A stretch of 5,068 nt of DNA, from NCBI GenBank assembly GCA_026225435.1, contig JAMFST010000276.1, forward strand, positions 1-5,068, in the 5' to 3' direction. The translations under genes and the position numbers were made by a program. The notes under the pieces are model-generated. The model did no database searches, had not been told where the DNA came from, and worked only from the letters and a program-made list of their open reading frames with translations. Below are positions 1 to 5,068 of this stretch, piece after piece (within the stretch, counting starts at the first letter, position 1; each line of letters begins with the position of its first letter). The DNA is from Labilithrix luteola. GTDB taxonomy: Bacteria; Myxococcota_A; Polyangia; Polyangiales; Polyangiaceae.

Positions 1-1568
1 ATGACGGGGTCGGTGACGAGCTCGAGGGCGATGTTGACGCGCTTGCGCTGACCTCCAGAGAGCACCTTTTTCTCGGGCTTTCCGATCTGGAGGTGCTGCT
101 GCGCTTCGAGGCCGAGATCGCGCAGCGTCTGCTCGACGCGCGCGTTGATCTCGGCGTCCGAATAGTCGTTGGGAAGGCGGAAGCGCGCCGAGTACTTCAC
201 GGCCTCGAAGACGGTGAGCTCGGGGTGGACGATGTCGTCCTGCGGGACGTACCCGATGGATCCGCGGAGCGCGTCGTAGATGCTGTACAGGTCCTCGCCG
301 TTGATGCGCACCTGGCCGGAGGTCGGCGGGAGGTAGCCGTTCAGCGTGAGGAGGAGCGTGGTCTTGCCTGCGCCGGACGGGCCCATCAGGGCGATCATGT
401 CGCCGGGGAGCGCCTTGAACGACACGTGGTCGAGGAGCGTCTTCATCGCCCCCTTGGTGTCGCGATCGGGCACCTCGAGGAAGAGGTCCCAGCCCTCGAT
501 CTCGTAGGTGGGCTTGCCGGCCCACTGGGCGCGGGTGTCCTCGACGACGACGCCGACCTGGCTGCCGGTGATGTTGAGGACCACCGGCATCGGGCCGATG
601 AAGATCCGCTCGCCGTTGGCGACGGGGACGCGCTGGTTGGCGGCGATGCGCTCGCCGCGGACGAAGGTGCCGTTGGCCGAGCCCTTGTCCTCGAGGAAGA
701 GATCGTTCCCCGACTTGACGATGACCGCGTGGCGCGCCGAGACCTGCGGGTGCGGCACGACGATCTGGTTGTCGGGCGTTCGCCCGATGGTGATCATGCT
801 GCTCTGCAGGACGTCGAGCGAGAGCTCGCCGATGACGGTGCGGTGCTTGCGACCTCCGGCGTCCGGGCCGGCGCCGCCGACAGGTGCCGCTCCTGCACCC
901 GGCACCGGCGCCTTGCCGGTCATCGCCTGCGGGGGCACCTGCGGCTGCGCGGGCGGCGGCGCCATGCCCACCTGCGACGCGTAGGCCGGGGCCGCCGGCG
1001 CGCCACCTACGAGGCTCACGCCCGGCACGCGCCCCTGGAGCATGTCGATGAGCAGCCCCACCGGCACCGGCACCGGACCGAAGGCGATGACCCCCTGCGG
1101 ATCGATGGGGACCGGCTGGTTCTGCGGGATGCGCTGGCCGCCGAGGTAGGTGCCGCTGGTCGAGCCGTGATCGACGACCATCATGCGGTCGAGCATCACC
1201 GTGGCGTGCTGGCCGCTGACGGCCGGATTGTGCAGCACCAGCGAGGCGCGCGACGGCTCGCGGCCGATGATCAGCTGGCCGGGCGGCGCCTGCTGCGTGC
1301 CGCGGGCCATGATGAGCAAGAGGAGCGCGGGGTGCGACAGCGGGATCGGCTGCCCGTTGACCGCGAACATGGTGCGGAAGTCGAACGGCACCACCTGCCC
1401 CGGAGGGACCGGCGCGCCGTTGGCGGCGGTGATGCCCGCGCCGAGGTCGATGAGGACCAGCGCCCCGTTCTGCAGCAAGAGACGCGCGTGGTGCGGCGCG
1501 GCTCCGGGGACGACGATGGCGTTGTCCTCCGCGCTGCCAACCCCGATCTGCTCCGGTCCAAAGGCCAT
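1..1568 (-). CDS. FHA-FHA-FHA-ABC transporter ATP-binding protein (ABCG/Rv1747-like), C-terminal part cut by window edge
   Basis: 522 codons are visible; the rest lies beyond the left edge. From the N terminus: a degenerate FHA-like unit (residues ~4-86, with DNAIVV, HHARL and an IDLG strand but no GR and no GSTNGT); a second FHA domain (~98-175, GR at 102-103, S118/H121, GSTSGT 135-140); a Pro/Ala/Gly-rich linker (~184-242); a third FHA domain (~248-333, GR 262-263, S277/H280, GSANGT 296-301); then an ABC nucleotide-binding domain from ~354. The ATPase shows Walker A GPSGAGKTT (396-404), the Q-loop in YVPQDD (Q443) and the signature LSGGQRKR (503-510). Walker B, the H-loop and any membrane domain would lie off the edge. 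The VPQDDIVHPELTV and LSGGQRKRVNIALEL stretches are typical of the ABCG group. The family precedent is mycobacterial Rv1747, which has two FHA domains, an ABC domain and a membrane domain. The start ATG has GGAG 6 nt upstream and lies 16 bp after the phosphatase stop. Export function is inferred; the substrate is unknown. Confidence 0.93.
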   Translation of the reverse strand, partial: MAFGPEQIGVGSAEDNAIVVPGAAPHHARLLLQNGALVLIDLGAGITAANGAPVPPGQVVPFDFRTMFAVNGQPIPLSHPALLLLIMARGTQQAPPGQLIIGREPSRASLVLHNPAVSGQHATVMLDRMMVVDHGSTSGTYLGGQRIPQNQPVPIDPQGVIAFGPVPVPVGLLIDMLQGRVPGVSLVGGAPAAPAYASQVGMAPPPAQPQVPPQAMTGKAPVPGAGAAPVGGAGPDAGGRKHRTVIGELSLDVLQSSMITIGRTPDNQIVVPHPQVSARHAVIVKSGNDLFLEDKGSANGTFVRGERIAANQRVPVANGERIFIGPMPVVLNITGSQVGVVVEDTRAQWAGKPTYEIEGWDLFLEVPDRDTKGAMKTLLDHVSFKALPGDMIALMGPSGAGKTTLLLTLNGYLPPTSGQVRINGEDLYSIYDALRGSIGYVPQDDIVHPELTVFEAVKYSARFRLPNDYSDAEINARVEQTLRDLGLEAQQHLQIGKPEKKVLSGGQRKRVNIALELVTDPV

Positions 1569-1574
1569 TCGTGT

Positions 1575-1578
1575 CTCC
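1575..1578 (-). promoter_or_regulatory. Ribosome binding site of the FHA-ABC gene
   Basis: GGAG on the minus strand, 6 nt upstream of the ATG at 1568-1566, inside the 16-bp gap after the phosphatase stop codon. It fixes the start of the FHA-ABC gene, and there is no in-frame upstream start as well placed. Confidence 0.7.
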
Positions 1579-1584
1579 AAGCGA

Positions 1585-2904
1585 TCAACGACGAAGCGGC
1601 GTACCGGCCGGCGTGGCAGCCGGTGTGTCCGCCTTTGTGGTCACCGCCGACGCTGCGCCAGCGTCGGTACGAGTCGGAACGAGGGACACCGGACCACGGG
1701 ACGGGCCGCCGAGGCCGAGCGAGAGCGTACCGCCATCCGGCCCCACGTCGTGGTGCGATCCACCTCGGTCCTCGAGATGGAGATAGACGAGCAGCGCGGC
1801 GCCGCCGAGGACGAGCAGCACGACGAGGATGGCGAGCACCACGAGGAGGCGGCTCACGCGCGGCGTCGCGTGCTCGACGTCGTGCGTCGCGGTGGGGAGC
1901 GCAGGCGGTGGCGGCCTGCGCACGCTCGCCGGACCCGCGTAGGCCGGGCCCGAGCCCGGAGGGAGCGGCAACGGCGCGCCCACCAGCGTCTTGGTCGCCG
2001 GCTGGTGCGGCGCGGACGGCGCTGGTGGCGCCGGCGGGGCCACCTCGAGGGTCAGCGTCTTGGTCGGGCCGTACGTCGGGATCTCCTCGGTGGGCGCCGC
2101 CCCGAGCGGCACGCGTGAAGGCGCGACCCCTTCGTGCGCGCGCACCAGCACCACCGTCACGTTGTCGTGGCCGCCACGGGCGTTGGCGAGATCGACCAGA
2201 TCGCTGGCGGCGCGCTCGTAGGGGGAGGCGTGCAGCACATCGGCGATCTCCTGCGCCGAGACCAGATCGGTCAGGCCGTCGGAGCACAGCGCGAAGACGT
2301 CGCCGGCCGCATGAATGAGCGGCTGGGCGCGGAGCTCGACCTCCACGTCGGGCGCGATCCCGAGCGCGCGGGTGATCTTGTTCGCCTCCGGATGATGCGC
2401 CGCCTGCTCGGCCGTGAGCAGCTGGGCGTCGACCATCTGCTGCACCATCGAATGGTCGCGGGTGACCTGGAAGATGGTACCGGCGTGGATCAAGAAGGCG
2501 CGGCTGTCCCCCACGTGCGCCACCTCGGTGCCGCCCGGGTGCACCAGGACGGCCACGCAGGTCGAGCCCGCGTGGGCGGTATGCGCGCCGCCACTGACAC
2601 CACCCGTCTGGCCAGGACCACGGCCCGGCCCGCCGAGGCGGAAGACGCGCCGGTTGGCCTCCTCGATGGCGCCGCGCAAGGCGTCACGCGGGGAACCGCC
2701 GGCCGGCGTGTTGGCGAACCACTCGAGGATGGTCTGGACCGCGAGGGTGGACGCCTCGCGCCCGTTCTCGTGTCCGCCCATCCCGTCGCAGACGAAGGCC
2801 AGGTGGCCGACCGCCGTGGCGCGCTCGCCGAAGGCGTCCTCGTTGACCTGCTTGGCCGGATCGCGCCCCGGATCGGTGCGCGCCGAGATGTCGACCACGG
2901 CCAT
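1585..2904 (-). CDS. PP2C-family Ser/Thr protein phosphatase with C-terminal transmembrane anchor
   Basis: 439 residues. It should remove phosphate from Ser/Thr proteins in the cytoplasm near the membrane. The catalytic domain (~1-257) carries the expected metal-binding motifs: NED (21-23), DGMGGH (40-45), AGST (112-115), VGDSR (131-135), RDHS (149-152), TRALG (178-182), SDG (D209) and GGHDN (D247). The usual phosphate-binding Arg four residues before the Glu of NED is Lys18. A Gly-rich insert occupies 91-112. A Pro/Ala linker (~258-350) holds two TKTL motifs (281-284, 304-307). A single hydrophobic helix (~352-376) follows, then a ~63-residue polar tail, probably outside the membrane. This layout matches mycobacterial PstP in broad plan (PP2C, linker, one membrane helix, outer tail), but the tail here is short and low in complexity. 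The start ATG has GAGG 10 nt upstream and lies 29 bp after the VWA stop. A likely target is the FHA-ABC protein or an unseen kinase; this is inference. Confidence 0.96.
   Translation of the reverse strand: MAVVDISARTDPGRDPAKQVNEDAFGERATAVGHLAFVCDGMGGHENGREASTLAVQTILEWFANTPAGGSPRDALRGAIEEANRRVFRLGGPGRGPGQTGGVSGGAHTAHAGSTCVAVLVHPGGTEVAHVGDSRAFLIHAGTIFQVTRDHSMVQQMVDAQLLTAEQAAHHPEANKITRALGIAPDVEVELRAQPLIHAAGDVFALCSDGLTDLVSAQEIADVLHASPYERAASDLVDLANARGGHDNVTVVLVRAHEGVAPSRVPLGAAPTEEIPTYGPTKTLTLEVAPPAPPAPSAPHQPATKTLVGAPLPLPPGSGPAYAGPASVRRPPPPALPTATHDVEHATPRVSRLLVVLAILVVLLVLGGAALLVYLHLEDRGGSHHDVGPDGGTLSLGLGGPSRGPVSLVPTRTDAGAASAVTTKADTPAATPAGTPLRR
1984..2066 (-). repeat. 14-bp exact direct repeat encoding a duplicated Thr-Lys-Thr-Leu motif in the phosphatase linker
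   Basis: The 14-base unit CAGCGTCTTGGTCG (plus strand) occurs exactly at 1984-1997 and at 2053-2066. The copies are 69 bp (23 codons) apart and in the same frame, so both encode TKTL (GPTKTLTL and PATKTLVG). They lie in the juxtamembrane linker of the PP2C protein. The repeat could reflect duplication or selection for a short peptide motif. Confidence 0.6.
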
Positions 2905-2913
2905 CGTCCGCGA

Positions 2914-2938
2914 GCCTCAGCGCCTCAGCGGCCTCAGC
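2914..2938 (-). repeat. Triple GCTGAGGC repeat between the VWA and phosphatase genes
   Basis: GCTGAGGC (minus strand) occurs three times, at 2931-2938, 2922-2929 and 2914-2921. The first copy contains the TGA stop of the VWA gene. The last copy provides GAGG 10 nt upstream of the phosphatase ATG and is its most likely ribosome binding site. The sequence just before the first copy (GGCCTC, 2944-2939) is complementary to GAGGCC, giving a 6-bp stem with a 3-nt loop over 2930-2944. In principle it could pair with GAGGC of any copy. A regulatory role is unproven. Confidence 0.55.
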
Positions 2939-4832
2939 GAGGCCCCTGCCCGCCGTAGCCGCCCGCAGGCGGGTAGCCGCCGCCAGCTCCGCCAGGAGGC
3001 CCGCCGTAGCCACCGCCAGGCGGCGCGCCGCCGTAGTTCGGGGGCAGACCGCCGCCGGCGACGACCGGCTGCGGCGGGGGCGCACCGCCGCCGCGACGCT
3101 TGCCGCCGCGACCACCGCCACCGCCGCGGAGCATGGTGACGACGAGCAGGCCGATGACGACAACCCCGCCGAAGATGCCGGCCAGGAGCAGCCAGTTGAT
3201 CGGCTTCTTGCCCGCCTTGAGCGTGAGCACGCTCTTCTCGTCGTGGCCGCTCGAGCGCTTCGCCTTGTTGTCGTAGACGACCAGGTGCGCGGTCTGGTTC
3301 TCGCCGGTCCCCTCGAGCACCTTGTCGTCGTCGGGGACGGTGAAGGTCACCGAGGTCTCGCTCGCGTCGGTCGCGGTGCCGTGCATCCCCTGCTGGATGA
3401 GGGTCTGCATCACCTTGCGCGCGGTCGCCAGGTCCGCGCTGTTGGCGTTGGGATCCGGCTTGGTGCCGGCGGGGACGAAGTAGGCCTCGGCGCGGCTCTT
3501 GTCGCCGTCCCAGCAGAAGTCGCCGAACACCTTGAAGCTGCCGCCCGGGTAGAGCGGCGACTGGTTGGCGGCGGCTTGCGTGGCGGTGACGTCGATGTCG
3601 AGCGGCCACTGCGACGGGTCGACGCCGATGGGGACGTCCTTGAACGAGCCGTCCGGCAAGATCGCCGGCTGGGTGTTGGTGAAGAACAGGTTGAAGGTCT
3701 GGGTGACGCTCAGGTTGAGGCACGAGAGGCGCCACTTGACGACGTACATCTCGTCGAAGCGCTTGCGCACGGCGGCGATGACCGCGCGACCCTTCTGCTC
3801 CGCCTGCGGGATCGCGCCGGTGTGGATGACGTCGTAGAAGCCGCCGATCTCCGGGTTGGCCAGCGACACCATGAACTGCTGGTCGTTGGTGCGCAGGAGC
3901 TCGTTGGTGACGCCGCTGCCGCCGGGGAACCACAGCGAGATGACCGGCAGCGGGGTCTTGGGGAGCGAGGTGTTGTCGGCGGGGAAGCGACCGGCGTCGA
4001 GGAACTGACGGAAGACGTCGGCGCTGGGGGACGCGCTCTCGGCGTCGCCGCGGCCGGAGCCGTCGGAGAGGACGACCATCGCCTGGTGCAGCGGGATGGT
4101 CGACGGGCCGCCGGTGTTACCCAGGCTGCCGAAGCTGTCGTTCACCATCGTCTTGATCTGGGTGAACAGCGCGCGGTCGCGGCCGTGCGAAGGCGCGGTC
4201 GTCTGGTGGGAATTGAGCAGCGCCACCAGGTCGTTCCGCTGGGCGTAGGTCTTCCACTTCGAGTCGGCGATGGTCGCGCGATCGTCGAAGATCATCAGAT
4301 CGACCTGGTCGTTCGGCTCCATCGCCTGGAGGAACTCGTAGGCGATGCGGTAGGCCTCCTGGTAGCGCGTGCCCATGCCGCTGGAGGCGTCGAGGGCGAT
4401 GAGCCACGCGGTGCCCATCCGCGGATCCTTCTTCTTCGCCGTACCCCACTGCGTCTCGCTGACGAACTTGGCCGGGCTGGCGGCGCCATCCACTTGCACG
4501 GTCAGCTGCGCGTTGGCGTCCGGGAACTTGAGCGCGCTCCACAGCGCACCGGGTTTCTCCAGCTGCGTCGACTGGCACTCGAGCGCCGCGTCGCCGCTGA
4601 AGGTGTTGCAGGGCATGAGCACGTCGCTCATCTGCTTCTGCTCGACCAGCTCGACGATGGTGGTCAGCTCGGGGGCGCCGTTGGTGATGCCGGCGAGCGG
4701 GTCGATACGAAGGATGTGCGCTTGCGGAGCGCTCCACGCAGACGAAGCAAAGCCGAGGACCGCAGTGGTGAAAGCGAAGGTGGAGGCGACGGCCTTGGCC
4801 ACCTTCGAATATCCGTCAAGTGCTCGATGCAT
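2934..4832 (-). CDS. Secreted, single-pass membrane VWA-like protein with Gly/Tyr/Pro/Arg-rich C-terminal tail
   Basis: 632 residues from the ATG at 4832. An N-terminal signal peptide is visible: basic residues, then a hydrophobic run at ~14-32 ending near SSAWSA. The mature outer part includes a VWA-like Rossmann core: AWLIALDASSGMG (~142-154, MIDAS-like D148/S150 with Gly where the second Ser is expected), QVDLMIFDD (~176-184) and AMVVLSDGSG (~251-260). Four Cys (75, 86, 371, 440) in the outer part could form disulfides. A hydrophobic helix (~547-568) precedes a ~64-residue tail rich in Gly, Pro, Arg and GGY units, probably cytoplasmic. VWA domains usually mediate metal-dependent protein binding; the partner here is unknown. 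Start choice: the ATG at 4862 directly abuts the upstream TGA and would add 10 residues, but the ATG at 4832 has GGGAG 8 nt upstream and gives a normal-length signal peptide. Proteins of this general plan occur in Myxococcota, but I recognise no named gene. Confidence 0.88.
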   Translation of the reverse strand: MHRALDGYSKVAKAVASTFAFTTAVLGFASSAWSAPQAHILRIDPLAGITNGAPELTTIVELVEQKQMSDVLMPCNTFSGDAALECQSTQLEKPGALWSALKFPDANAQLTVQVDGAASPAKFVSETQWGTAKKKDPRMGTAWLIALDASSGMGTRYQEAYRIAYEFLQAMEPNDQVDLMIFDDRATIADSKWKTYAQRNDLVALLNSHQTTAPSHGRDRALFTQIKTMVNDSFGSLGNTGGPSTIPLHQAMVVLSDGSGRGDAESASPSADVFRQFLDAGRFPADNTSLPKTPLPVISLWFPGGSGVTNELLRTNDQQFMVSLANPEIGGFYDVIHTGAIPQAEQKGRAVIAAVRKRFDEMYVVKWRLSCLNLSVTQTFNLFFTNTQPAILPDGSFKDVPIGVDPSQWPLDIDVTATQAAANQSPLYPGGSFKVFGDFCWDGDKSRAEAYFVPAGTKPDPNANSADLATARKVMQTLIQQGMHGTATDASETSVTFTVPDDDKVLEGTGENQTAHLVVYDNKAKRSSGHDEKSVLTLKAGKKPINWLLLAGIFGGVVVIGLLVVTMLRGGGGGRGGKRRGGGAPPPQPVVAGGGLPPNYGGAPPGGGYGGPPGGAGGGYPPAGGYGGQGPR

Positions 4833-4840
4833 GCGCGGCT

Positions 4841-4845
4841 CTCCC
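4841..4845 (-). promoter_or_regulatory. Ribosome binding site favouring the internal start of the VWA gene
   Basis: GGGAG on the minus strand, 8 nt upstream of the ATG at 4832-4830. The alternative ATG at 4862-4860 has only a weak GGCGGG-like match within the preceding gene. This site is the main reason for preferring the shorter VWA product. Confidence 0.6.
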
Positions 4846-4862
4846 GATTCGCGTCGATTCAT

Positions 4863-5068
4863 TCACTGCCCGCCGACGATCTTCACCAGCGTCTGGAAAC
4901 CGCCGAAGCGGAGGATGTCACCGTCGCGCAGCTCGCGCCGGCCGTTGAAGCCGAGGTGCTCGTCGTTGACGTACGTGCCGTTGGTCGAGCCGCTGTCGTC
5001 GACGACGATCATCCCGGTGGCGCCGTCGACGGTGATCGTCGCGTGGCGCGAGGAGATGGTCGCGTCGG
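4863..5068 (-). CDS. FHA domain protein, C-terminal fragment (start beyond the right edge)
   Basis: The last 67 codons and the TGA stop are visible; the frame is open to the window edge. The fragment is the second half of an FHA domain: ISSRHATI (Ser5 and His8 of the visible part), a VVDDSGSTNGTYVN stretch (GSTNGT at 26-31), the LRDGDILRFGGFQTLVKI terminal strands, and only about four residues after the fold. The Ser-x-x-His and Thr-Asn-Gly residues that contact phosphothreonine in characterised FHA domains are all present, so this domain should bind phosphopeptides. The GR motif and anything further N-terminal are not visible, so this may be a stand-alone FHA protein or the end of a larger one. 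The stop codon directly touches the first possible ATG of the VWA gene (TGAATG), which points to co-transcription and perhaps translational coupling. Confidence 0.9.
   Translation of the reverse strand, partial: DATISSRHATITVDGATGMIVVDDSGSTNGTYVNDEHLGFNGRRELRDGDILRFGGFQTLVKIVGGQ

Noticed and set aside
1271..2287. 338-codon minus-strand frame running across the phosphatase and FHA-ABC junction
   Set aside because: It is out of frame with both genes and Arg-rich. It runs through the junction only because stop codons are rare in this base composition.
93..2318. 741-codon open frame on the plus strand
   Set aside because: It lies antisense to the FHA-ABC and phosphatase genes. Its product is an Arg/His/Asp-rich low-complexity sequence with no domain, and no ribosome binding site was seen. 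Long antisense open frames are expected where third codon positions are nearly always G or C.
2937..3128. Short repeated GC-rich units that could suggest a tandem repeat locus or CRISPR array
   Set aside because: The units are imperfect and explained by Gly/Pro/Tyr codons of the VWA C-terminal tail. There are no evenly spaced repeats with unique spacers.
2134..3139. Overlapping plus-strand frames 2134-2958 and 2414-3139
   Set aside because: Antisense to the phosphatase gene and the VWA tail. The products are Arg/Pro/Ser-rich with no recognisable motif, while the minus-strand frame has all PP2C motifs in order.
2917..3933. 338-codon minus-strand frame inside the VWA gene
   Set aside because: A shifted frame of the VWA coding sequence, made of Arg/His/Pro-rich sequence typical of frame shadows. 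The VWA frame has the signal peptide, VWA strands and membrane helix.
1..5068. A type VI secretion locus, suggested by the FHA, PP2C and VWA combination
   Set aside because: No Tss structural gene is present in the window. The FHA-ABC protein fits an Rv1747-like transporter better, so the similarity is noted only as a parallel.

Overview
The window looks like GC-rich chromosomal DNA from a large-genome, predatory or social deltaproteobacterium of the Myxococcota (Polyangia/Sandaracinaceae-like). This is an inference from the strong G/C bias at third codon positions, the long Pro/Ala/Gly-rich linkers, and the set of FHA, VWA and PP2C proteins. No taxonomic marker gene is present.

All real genes lie on the minus strand and are read from right to left. 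In transcription order they are: (i) the 3' end of a gene whose product ends in an intact FHA (phosphothreonine-binding) domain, 5068-4863; (ii) a secreted, single-pass membrane VWA-like protein with a Gly/Tyr/Pro/Arg-rich C-terminal tail, 4832-2934 (or from 4862); (iii) a membrane-anchored PP2C-type Ser/Thr protein phosphatase, 2904-1585; (iv) the first 522 residues of an FHA-FHA-FHA-ABC ATPase resembling an ABCG half-transporter, 1568 to the left edge. The junctions are 0 (or 30), 29 and 16 bp, with no visible terminator or promoter, so they read as one operon. No intergenic stretch is longer than about 30 bp. The plus strand carries only antisense shadow frames.

Together the genes suggest a phosphothreonine signalling module at the cell envelope. 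FHA domains would read phosphothreonine, the PP2C enzyme would erase it, the VWA protein would bind ligands or partners outside the membrane, and the FHA-gated ABC protein would be the output. The nearest known parallel is mycobacterial Rv1747 (two FHA domains fused to an ABC exporter) with its kinase PknF and the transmembrane PP2C phosphatase PstP. The parts list also resembles the kinase/VWA, PP2C and FHA components of type VI secretion threonine-phosphorylation control, but no type VI gene is seen here. The matching kinase is not in the window and would be expected nearby.

The least expected details are: a degenerate third FHA domain at the start of the ABC protein; different binding-residue losses in each of its FHA domains; an exactly repeated 14-bp unit encoding Thr-Lys-Thr-Leu in the phosphatase linker; a degenerate MIDAS in the VWA-like protein; and a triple GCTGAGGC repeat that spans the stop of the VWA gene and supplies the Shine-Dalgarno-like sequence of the phosphatase gene.
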